Assembly (NCBI GenBank): GCA_964515555.1
Contig: CAZEVY010000136.1
Span: 1 to 11,740, forward strand
Direction of reading: 5' to 3'
DNA from: CAZEVY01 sp964515555
GTDB lineage: Bacteria; Acidobacteriota; Terriglobia; Bryobacterales; Bryobacteraceae
DNA length: 11,740 nucleotides
The notes under the pieces were generated by a model. That model was not told the DNA's origin. It did no database searches and was given only the letters and a program-made list of their open reading frames with translations. Made by a program: the position numbers and the translations under genes. The stretch's first letter is position 1. Each line of letters begins with the position of its first letter. Of the stretch, positions 1 to 7,400 are shown in pieces.

Positions 1-4
1 CCGG

Positions 5-2374
5 TCAATCGTGCCGGGGCTGCAAGGCGCCCTCCAGCGCCGCGCGGTCCGAACCCGACACCGTGAACAGATCCTCCGGGTATCGGCGATGCCGCAGCAT
101 CTCGCGATAGATGGCCGCGCCCCGATTGGCGTTGAGTCCCATGCCGGCCAGGTACTGAAGCCGGAGATTGCGGTCGGTCGAAATCACCGCGCCGCGGAGC
201 CAGGCGGCGAGATCCGGGGCCCGGCCCGCGTAGGTCGAGAGCAGATCCGCCGCCGACGGAAAACCAACTTCGGCGAGCGATCGCGCGATGGCGGCGTGAT
301 CGGCGCGCGCCAGCCGCCGCGTCAGGGCGTCGACGTCGATCGGGCCGCTGCCGTCGCGGCCGAGCAGCAGGACGTCGTAGCCCTCCTGGTCGAGCTCGTT
401 GGCCCAGATGGTGCCCGCGGCGAAAATTGAGAAGAACGTCGCCAGCTCGCTCTTGACGGTGCCTGGATCGCTCTCGTAAAGCGGCACCCACTGCGCCATC
501 GTGCCTCCGGGCTTGAGGCGGCGCCGGCATATCTCGAAATACTCCTTCGAATACAACGTCGCCGCGCCCTTCACCCACGGGTGAATGGGGTCGGAGGTGA
601 TGACGTCGAACCGCTCGGCGCCCGTCAGCATGTAGTGGCGCGCGTCGTCGTAGACGATCTCGACGCGCCGGTCGCGCACCACGTTGTAGTTCTCGCGGCG
701 GAAGAATCGCGAGACCACCTGCGGGATGAGCGGCTCGATCTCGCAAATCACGATGCGCTCGATGGACGGGTGCAGCACCAGCGACCCGGCCGTGACGCCG
801 GCGCCGAAACCCACCACCAGCGCCGTCTTCGGGTTCGGGTGCAGGAGCGCGGGCACGTGGCCGAGCATGCGCTGCACGCGCATGTCGTGCGGCTCGCTCG
901 AGGCCTCCACTTTTCCGGCGACGTGGAACATGCGCTTGCCGTCGTCCCACTCGGAGACGGCGATGGAGGAGTTCCTGCCCTCGGCGACGTAAAGTACTTC
1001 GCCCCAACCGGCCGTGGTGGGCACGCGGCGTCCGAAGGCGATCAGCTCCCAGGGGACCGGGGCGATCGACCAGCCGAGCGCGGCGCCCAGCAACAAGGCA
1101 AGGCCAGCCTGAAGAATGAGGCGAGGCCTGGAGGGGCCTTCATACCAGAGCATCACCGCACCGGCGGCGGTCAGCCCCACCAGCACGCGCTGCGCGTTCT
1201 GCGTGCCGATCCACGGGATTAGCAGAAGGCCCGCCGAGAGCGCCCCGGCGATCGCGCCCAGCGTGTTGGCCGCGTAGACGCCGCCTGCCAGCCGTCCCGG
1301 GTCCTGTCCGGGACGCGCCGCCGCCGCCATGGCGAGCGGAAAACTCGCGCCCCACAGGCAGGCCGCGGGGAGCATCGCCCAGAAGCAGCGCACCAGGTCG
1401 AGTTGGAACACGAGCCACGGACTCGTTGCCAGCGCCGGGTTGATGGGCCAGTAGGGAAGCGAGCGCGCCAGCATCAGCGCGCTCCAGGCGATCGCGCCCA
1501 TGAGCAGAACCTGGCACCAGGCCAACGCCGCGCGCGGCCGTGTCAAAGATCGCGCCATCGCCGAGCCGGCCGCGCTGCCGATTCCGAGTCCCGTCAGAAA
1601 CACCGCCAGGATGATCGAGAACGTGTACACCGAGGCGCCCAGCATCAGCGAAAGCACGCGCGTCCAGACGACCTCGGCGCCCAGCGCGCACGCGCCCGAA
1701 ATCGCGATGGCGGCGTAGACCGGCCACGGCCCCCGCGCACCGGCCGCATCGGCGGGCGAAGCCTCGGCGGACGATCCCGCGACGCGGCGCGCCAGCATCC
1801 AGGCGACGGCCGCTACCAGCGTGTTGATCGCCGCCGCGATCAGCGTCGCCGTCGTCATGTCGAACACGCGCAGCAGGTAGAATCCGGCGGCGAGGCAGCC
1901 CAGCACGGCGCCGGCGATATTGCCGCCGTAGAAGTAGCCCAGACGCGCGACACCCTCGGGCGTGGCCGTGATCCAGCGCGCGACGGCCGGCAGCGACGCG
2001 CCCATCAGTATGGTCGGCGGAAGCAGGCAGACGGCGGCCACCAGCGACCGCAGGAGAATCCCGGTCATGCCGTAGCCGGCGCCGGCGACGTAGACGCGCG
2101 CGATCAGCGGCAGTCCCGCCAGCGCCGCGATTCCACAGAGTCCGATGCCGAGCTCGATGGCCGCGTACACGCGCAGGGGATGCCGTCGCGCCCTCACCAG
2201 GCGTGGCAGGAGATAACTCCCCAGGCACATCCCGCCCATGAAGGTCCCCAGCAGGACGGCGAGCGAGGCCGCCGAGGAGCCGATGACGAGCTGTAACAGT
2301 TGCAGCCAGACGATCTCGTAGATCAGCGCCGAGCATCCGCTGGCAACGAACAATAGGATGAGGCGAATCGTCAC
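5..2374 (-). CDS. Fused MFS-like / spermidine-synthase-like membrane protein
   Basis: A 789-residue protein with many hydrophobic segments in residues 1-440, followed by a soluble SpeE-like Rossmann methyltransferase fold at about 455-680. The membrane part looks duplicated: 'SGCSALIYEIVW' near residue 12 resembles 'SGACALGAEVVWTR' near 226, as is usual for this fused family. Visible motifs are the nucleotide-binding loop VVGFGAGVTAGS (520-531), an acidic residue ending the next strand (E545 in CEIEP), YDDARHY (575-581), and DVITSDPIHPW followed by LYSKEYF (590-613). True spermidine synthases carry a GGGDGG loop and a different D-x-x-x-D-P-x-GP motif, so polyamine synthesis is doubtful. The natural substrate of the fused family is unknown to me. 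The start is GTG at 2374 with a weak G-rich upstream stretch; the first helix begins at once (TIRLILLFVASG), which supports it. The stop is TGA at 5-7, so the gene is complete. It is divergent from the zinc-ribbon gene. Family call is firm; function is not. Confidence 0.88.
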   Translation of the reverse strand: MTIRLILLFVASGCSALIYEIVWLQLLQLVIGSSAASLAVLLGTFMGGMCLGSYLLPRLVRARRHPLRVYAAIELGIGLCGIAALAGLPLIARVYVAGAGYGMTGILLRSLVAAVCLLPPTILMGASLPAVARWITATPEGVARLGYFYGGNIAGAVLGCLAAGFYLLRVFDMTTATLIAAAINTLVAAVAWMLARRVAGSSAEASPADAAGARGPWPVYAAIAISGACALGAEVVWTRVLSLMLGASVYTFSIILAVFLTGLGIGSAAGSAMARSLTRPRAALAWCQVLLMGAIAWSALMLARSLPYWPINPALATSPWLVFQLDLVRCFWAMLPAACLWGASFPLAMAAAARPGQDPGRLAGGVYAANTLGAIAGALSAGLLLIPWIGTQNAQRVLVGLTAAGAVMLWYEGPSRPRLILQAGLALLLGAALGWSIAPVPWELIAFGRRVPTTAGWGEVLYVAEGRNSSIAVSEWDDGKRMFHVAGKVEASSEPHDMRVQRMLGHVPALLHPNPKTALVVGFGAGVTAGSLVLHPSIERIVICEIEPLIPQVVSRFFRRENYNVVRDRRVEIVYDDARHYMLTGAERFDVITSDPIHPWVKGAATLYSKEYFEICRRRLKPGGTMAQWVPLYESDPGTVKSELATFFSIFAAGTIWANELDQEGYDVLLLGRDGSGPIDVDALTRRLARADHAAIARSLAEVGFPSAADLLSTYAGRAPDLAAWLRGAVISTDRNLRLQYLAGMGLNANRGAAIYREMLRHRRYPEDLFTVSGSDRAALEGALQPRHD

Positions 2375-2403
2375 CGGCCCCCACCGGGCCGCGCCTCACC
2401 GAG

Positions 2404-2460
2404 CCGCCACCACAGGGAGCGGACCCACGCCCGTCCGAACCGCGACCACAGGGAGCGGAC
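2404..2460. repeat. Two-copy 21-bp direct repeat with inverted-repeat ends
   Basis: Copies lie at 2404-2424 and 2440-2460. They differ at one base (position 5, C or G) and start 36 bp apart. Both share ACCACAGGGAGCGGAC (2409-2424 and 2445-2460). Each unit begins CCGC and ends GCGGAC, so CCGC pairs with GCGG to make a small stem. Upstream of the second copy, GTCCG (2433-2437) is the reverse complement of CGGAC at 2456-2460, giving an alternative longer hairpin. This looks like an intergenic REP-like element. It could also be a tandem binding site, but its distance from either start does not favour that. Confidence 0.55.
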
Positions 2461-2596
2461 TTTACGCCGGTGGTAGGAAGTTGTCCGGAAGCTCATCGCG
2501 GGATTCGACTGCTTATTATGCTGTCGGCGGGTCGAGCCGCGCAAACGGCATTCCACAAAATTGTTTTAGCCCGGGCGGACGTAACGCACTTTTCGC

Positions 2597-2625
2597 TGGA
2601 TTCCCGGCGGGAACCGTGGTACATA
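2597..2625 (+). promoter_or_regulatory. Weak promoter candidate overlapping a palindrome
   Basis: TG-G-TACATA (2617-2625) resembles an extended -10 element. A poor -35 match (TGGATT, 2597-2602) lies 17 bp upstream. Between them is a perfect inverted repeat TTCCCG-G-CGGGAA (2601-2613), placed where a regulator could block or recruit polymerase. If real, transcription would start near 2632 and give a leader of about 280 nt for the zinc-ribbon gene. The -35 matches consensus at only three of six bases, so this is tentative. Confidence 0.2.
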
Positions 2626-2808
2626 GGTAGTGAAGGGCCGCTGGGGCCGGTCAGACCAAGATTAGAATTCCACCCAGCCCCACGGACCTCCCGCAATCGC
2701 AGCAGCGACATCCCCGAGTCGACCGAGTGCGCTCAAGCTCTATTCACGGCCGGCGCGGAAGACTACCTGCGTGCGATACTGCATCGCCAGTGACGCCTCC
2801 AGCGCAAA

Positions 2809-2864
2809 GGGCCGCGAGCGGCCCGCGAGAGTTTGGAACTCGATCGGCGCGATCGCCGCGATCG
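2809..2864 (+). promoter_or_regulatory. Cluster of inverted repeats in the leader of the 2913 gene
   Basis: Three structured elements lie in 56 bp. First is a 7-bp perfect inverted repeat, GGGCCGC-GA-GCGGCCC (2809-2824), which as RNA makes a 6-bp stem with a CGAG loop. Second is GAGTT-TGG-AACTC (2829-2841). Third is the hexamer CGATCG three times at an exact 9-bp period (2841-2846, 2850-2855, 2859-2864). No T-run follows the first stem, so it is not a standard intrinsic terminator. The cluster ends about 30 nt before the ribosome binding site at 2894-2900, so it could affect translation or bind a protein. It matches no riboswitch class that I recognise. Confidence 0.35.
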
Positions 2865-2912
2865 GGCTCCCTTGTGTGCTGAATCGATGGGAGAGAGGAG
2901 CGATAGTCCATC

Positions 2913-3380
2913 ATGGATGACGATCGCAAGTATAGACAACGCGGATACCAGGATTCGGACGGCGATTTTCGCCGCCGCGAAGACCGCCCCAAGCCGCAGG
3001 GCCCCAAACTTCCCATCGACGTAACCGGCCCGCGCCTCCCTCGCATGGTGCAGACCGTCACCGCCTATCGTTGTTACAACTGCGCTACCACGCTGCCGCA
3101 GGGCACCGACTTCCGCGGCGCCTGTCCCAAGTGCGCCGCCGCGCTGCACTGCTGCAAGCAGTGCGCCCACTTCGAGCCGTCGACGCGGTTCCAGTGCCTG
3201 AAACCGATTCCCGAGCGCATCGCGTATAAGGATCGGGCGAACGAATGCGCGCTTTTCGAGGCCCGTGTCACCGTGGCGCGCGACGCCTCCAGCGGCGCCG
3301 CAGGCAACGGTCAGATGCTCGACTCGCCGCGCTCTCCCGCCGACGCGCGCGCCGCCTTCGACCAGCTCTTCAAGAAGTAA
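2913..3380 (+). CDS. Small Cys-rich zinc-ribbon protein, function unknown
   Basis: A soluble 155-residue protein with no signal peptide or membrane segment. Residues 1-50 are charged and probably disordered. A zinc ribbon follows: C54-x2-C57 (YRCYNCATT) and C71-x2-C74 (GACPKCA), 13 residues apart. A second Cys cluster comes straight after: C80, C81-x2-C84 (HCCKQCAHF), C95 (FQCLKP) and C112 (NECALF), which may bind a second zinc or a metal cluster. The C-terminal tail ends in a short helix (ADARAAFDQLF). The start ATG at 2913 has an AGAGGAG ribosome binding site at 2894-2900, about 12 nt upstream. The dehydrogenase start lies 8 nt after the stop, implying co-transcription. The arrangement suggests a nucleic-acid or protein interaction role or a metal-binding role, but I do not recognise a named family. 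Confidence 0.82.
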   Translation: MDDDRKYRQRGYQDSDGDFRRREDRPKPQGPKLPIDVTGPRLPRMVQTVTAYRCYNCATTLPQGTDFRGACPKCAAALHCCKQCAHFEPSTRFQCLKPIPERIAYKDRANECALFEARVTVARDASSGAAGNGQMLDSPRSPADARAAFDQLFKK

Positions 3381-3388
3381 TCCCACGG

Positions 3389-4429
3389 ATGCGCGTCGCC
3401 GAACTGGCCGGTCTTCGCACGCTTCGACTCGCCGAATGGCCCGACCCTCCCGACCCTCGGCCGGGATTCGTGCAGGTGCGCGTCGCCCATGTCGGCGTGT
3501 GCGGCTCGGACCTGCACTATTTCAGCGACGGCGGCATCGGCGACATCCCCTCGGTGTTCCCCATGGTGCTGGGACACGAGCCCTCGGGCGTGGTCGCGAA
3601 ATCCAACGCTCCGGGATGGTCGCCCGGCGACGCCGCTATCGTCGAGCCGGCGATTTACTGCTACCACTGCGAGTTCTGTCTCAGCGGCCGCCACAACGTC
3701 TGCGCGAAGCTGCGATTCCTCAGCCAGCCCGACGAACCCGGCCTGCTGCGCAACCTCGTCAATCTCCCGGCCGCCAACCTGCTGCCGCTTCCCGCCGGAC
3801 TCGGACTGCGCGAGGCGACTCTGGCGGAGCCGCTGGCGATCATTCTGCACTCGATGCAGTTCGCCGCGCCGCGCCCCGGCGAGACCGCCGTGGTGTTCGG
3901 CGCCGGTCCCATCGGACTGCTGACGATCGCCGTGCTGCGGCTCTCGGGCGTGCGACGCATCTGGGCGGTGGAGCCGGTGGCGCATCGGCGCGAGATGGCG
4001 GTGGCGCACGGCGCCGACGCCGCCATCGACCCGCGCCAGGTGGACGCGGCGGCGGCGATTCTCTCGGAGACCGCCGGGCGCGGCGTCGACATGTCGATCG
4101 ACTGCGCGGCCAAGGACAACACCATCAACCAGGCGATTCACGCGGTCGCGGCGGGCGGGCGGCTGGTGCTCACGGGCATTCCGGTCGAGCCGCTCATCTC
4201 GATCGAGTACCACGTGCTGCGCCGCAAGGAGGTCGCGCTCTACAACGTCCGGCGGTCGAATCACGACACGGAGCGCGCCGCGCGGCTTCTCGTCGAGCAC
4301 CCCGGCCGCTTCGTTCCGATGCTCACGCACACGCGATCCCTGGAGGATGTGCAGGCGGCCTTCGAGCTGCTCGAGTCGTACGGCGACGGAGTCGGGAAAC
4401 TGGCCGTCGACGTGGCCCGCCACAGCTGA
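3389..4429 (+). CDS. Zinc-dependent medium-chain dehydrogenase, sorbitol/L-iditol type
   Basis: A 346-residue cytosolic enzyme of the zinc-type medium-chain dehydrogenase/reductase family, expected to oxidise a polyol or secondary alcohol with NAD(P). The catalytic zinc ligands are visible as C38 (VCGSDLHYF), H63-E64 (VLGHEPSG) and E147 (LAEPLA). The structural zinc ligands are C91, C94, C97 and C105. The cofactor fold has GAGPIG at 171-176, and an acidic residue (E195 in AVEP) ends the next strand, which favours NAD over NADP. The segment HYFSDGGIGD resembles sorbitol/xylitol dehydrogenases rather than ethanol dehydrogenases, but the exact sugar alcohol cannot be read from sequence. ATG at 3389 was chosen although the frame stays open upstream to 3245: it follows the previous gene's stop by 8 nt and gives the family's usual length and N-terminus. 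Upstream AAGAAG (3373-3378) is a weak ribosome binding site. Confidence 0.9.
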   Translation: MRVAELAGLRTLRLAEWPDPPDPRPGFVQVRVAHVGVCGSDLHYFSDGGIGDIPSVFPMVLGHEPSGVVAKSNAPGWSPGDAAIVEPAIYCYHCEFCLSGRHNVCAKLRFLSQPDEPGLLRNLVNLPAANLLPLPAGLGLREATLAEPLAIILHSMQFAAPRPGETAVVFGAGPIGLLTIAVLRLSGVRRIWAVEPVAHRREMAVAHGADAAIDPRQVDAAAAILSETAGRGVDMSIDCAAKDNTINQAIHAVAAGGRLVLTGIPVEPLISIEYHVLRRKEVALYNVRRSNHDTERAARLLVEHPGRFVPMLTHTRSLEDVQAAFELLESYGDGVGKLAVDVARHS

Positions 4430-4447
4430 GTTTCACGATCACCGAAA

Positions 4448-7400
4448 ATGAGAGAGATGTTAGCCACACTTCGCACGCTGTTCTTGATTGCTGTGTTCGC
4501 GCCCGCGGCGATGGCGCAGGGATTCTTCACCGCAAGCCAGTCGTCGTTCAACCTCCAGGCAACCGACGACCAGAATCCATTCCCTCAGACCCTGATGGTC
4601 AACCGCTTCATTTCCGGCATCATCGGTACCGTGGAGGTGCCGATCGATTTCACGATCTCCGCGAACGTTCCCTGGATCACTTTCAATCCGAACACGGGGA
4701 CCACGCCGCGTACGGTGACGGTAACTTTTCAACCGCGGAATCTGCCGGGCGGGGCGAACGCGGCGGTGATCACCGTCGCGTCGGCGGTTCCCAACGGACC
4801 GGCGCCGCTGCTGATTTCGGTCACCCTTAACGTCGGCGCCATTGTGGTAACCGCTCCTCCGCCGACGCCGGCATGCTTTGCCACTCCGACGACCGATCCC
4901 TTCGTCTGCTTCTACTATCACGTATCGGTTCCGCCAACGGCGGATTTCCGGACGAGCGAAACGCTTCAGGTTTCGGGTCCCTCGAACTTCAACGTGGCGT
5001 TCACCGCCCTTACCGGAGGCGCGTGGCTTTCGGCGGTCCGGCAAGGGAGCGCGATCAACGTCGCCGGGCAGCGGCTCGGGCTCGCTCCGACCGTTACGCC
5101 CTACCTGGGTCGAATTACAGTGTCGGCGACGGGCTACCTGCCGAAAATAGTCGACGTGGCATTCATCGTCGAGGGGGACGCCAGGTTGGCCGCGGCGCCC
5201 ATAACGAGCACGACCGATCTCACCCGGGGAGTACATCCGTTCCGGTCGATCGCGGTGACCACGATCAGCAATGCCGGGTTCGGCGGCTTCAACCACCAGC
5301 TCGATTTCACGTACGCGATCAGCTATGGCGCCGGTCTGTCCGGATGGCTCAGCGGGCAAGCCAACGGAAGCCGAACAGCGGCGCGGATCGACCTCACGGC
5401 CGACACCCGCAACCTGCCGCTCGGCATCAACGGCGCCAGCATCCAGTTCCTCGACTCGCGCGGGCAGCAGGCGGCGCTGATTGAGGTGTACGTTAATGTG
5501 GTCGCGACGACGCTGACGGCCAGCCCGCCTTCGCTTAACCTCACTCTCGGCGGCGCCCCCGGCCAGGTCGGCATCTCGACCAACGGGCCGACGCTCAACT
5601 ACACGGCCGCCGCCGACAAGCCGTGGGTCCAGGTGTCGCCCGCAAGTGACATCGTCGGATCGACGGTGAAGCTCCTAACGGTGACTCTGCTCCCGAGCCT
5701 GCCTCCGGGCCCGCAGACGGCCACCCTGACGATCACAACTACTAACGGGCCTTCGACGACGGTCGCCATCAACGCCAGCGGCGGCGCGGTGACGCTTACG
5801 ACGACGGTCGACACGTTGACACTGGTGCTCGGCGGCGCACCCGGCGTGGTCGGCATCTCGATCAACGGGCCTCCCGTGGCATTCAGTACCCAGGTCGACA
5901 AGCCCTGGGTGCAGGTGACATCGCCAGGCGCCACCGTCTCGACGGCGGTGGTGAATCTCACGGTGACGCTGCTCGGTAGCATTCCGCCCGGTCCGCAGAC
6001 GGCGACGCTCACCATTACCGCGACCGGCGCGCCTTCGAAGACCGTCGCCATCAACGCCAGCGGCGGCGCGGCCGGCCCCGATCTCACGGTCAGCACCAGC
6101 GCCTTGTCGCTCATCCTCGGGGGCGCCCCCGGAGAGGTCCGCGTCTCGACCAACGGGCCGGCGCGTCCGTTCAACGCCGCGATCGACAAGCCGTGGGCCC
6201 GTGTCTCTCCCGAAAGCGGCACCGCGACCTCGACCCCGCAGACCCTCACCGTAACGCTGCTGCCGAGTCTGCCCGCGGGACCGCAGACCGCGAACCTCAC
6301 GATCACCGCGGGCACCGCCTCCACGGTCGTGGTCCTTAACGCCACCGGTGGCGCCGGCGCGGTCACCTCTCGGCGCATCGTCGTGCCGCAGGTGGCCGAC
6401 GGCGGCAACTGGAAGACGACCGTCGTCGTCCTCAGCAACGACACCGTCGCCGCGTCGTTCACCTTGCGCTTCTTCAGCGCCACGGGTCAGCCGCAAGCGC
6501 TGCCGGTCGCCGGACGCGGCATGACCGCCGAGGTGCCCGGCAACGTCGCCGCCGGCGGCTTCCAGGTAATCGAGACGGAAGGGACGGCAGCGGAACTGGT
6601 CCAAGGCTGGGCTGAAATCGCCACCGACAACCGCCTGGCCGGCTACGCGATCTTCCGGCAGCGGTTGGAAAAGCAGGACGCCGAGGGAGTCGTGCCGATT
6701 CCCTCGACCGGCGGGCGGCGCCTGCTGATTCCCTTCGACAACACCAACAGGTTCATCACATCGGTGGCCATCGCCAACCCCGATGCCGCCCCCTGCGAGA
6801 ACGGCTTCGCGCGCTTCAACGATGAAAACGGCTCACGCTTCCTGGACGCTCCGCTCCCGTTGTCCGGCCGGAATCGCCGCGCGTTTCGCCTGATCGACGA
6901 GTTTGCCGCCACCGTGAACCGCAGAGGCGTCGCCGAATTTACCTGCGCCAACGTCGATGTGTTCCTGGTCGGGTTCCGCTTCAACCCCGATGGCGCCTTC
7001 ACCTCGGTCGACCCTGTGGACCCCTCGGCAACCCTCGCGCCGAGGCGGATCGTGCCGCAGGTCGCCGATGGCCGGGGGTGGAAAACTACGGCCATCGTCG
7101 AGAACCTCGACACGGTCGAAGCTCAGGTGACAATCAACTTCTTCGGGGCGAACGGAGCGGCGTTCGCGGTTCCCGGCCTCGGGGCAGTGGTCACCCGCCG
7201 CATTCCCCCCGGCGGCCTTACGGTGGTGGAGAGCGCCGGCACATCCGCGGCGCTCGAGCAGGGATGGGCCGAGATCGTCAGTGCGCAGAAAGTCGCGGGG
7301 ACCGCGGTCTTCCGCCAACGTGGCGATGTACTCTCCGAGGGCACCGTGGCGCTGCCGACGACGGGCGGCCGACGCCTGCTTCTCTACTTCGACAACCAGT

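Larger units (their letters stand above)
2375..2912. other. Intergenic region with repeats and possible leader
   Basis: This is a 538-bp gap between divergent genes. Short open frames cross it on both strands, but their translations have no domain-like pattern, no consistent start signals and poor codon character, so I call no gene. It contains two 21-bp direct repeats (2404-2424 and 2440-2460), an AT-richer stretch around 2510-2570, an 8-bp GCCCGGGC palindrome at 2569-2576, a 13-bp palindrome at 2601-2613, and a group of inverted repeats at 2809-2864. The size and structure fit a control region plus a long 5' leader for the gene at 2913. An unknown small RNA cannot be excluded. I see no tRNA, SRP RNA, 6S or RNase P signature. 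Confidence 0.6.

Noticed and set aside
1140..2399. 419-codon minus-strand open frame overlapping the MFS/SpeE gene
   Set aside because: It is rich in Arg/Gly/Ala, with no domain or hydrophobic pattern, and lies in another frame of a gene with clear motifs; a high-GC shadow.
2404..2460. Possible start of a CRISPR array (repeats at 36-bp period)
   Set aside because: Only two units with a 15-bp gap, too short for spacers, and no cas genes.
2470..2793. 107-codon open frame in the intergenic gap
   Set aside because: No ribosome binding site, no recognisable pattern, and it crosses the palindrome and promoter-like sequence; not supported as a gene.
4430..4447. Separate promoter or terminator between the dehydrogenase and repeat-protein genes
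   Set aside because: The gap is only 18 nt with no stem or promoter elements; co-transcription is simpler.
3265..4830. 521-codon plus-strand open frame across the dehydrogenase and into the repeat protein
   Set aside because: Low-complexity Arg-rich translation; it would span three well-supported genes in a different frame.
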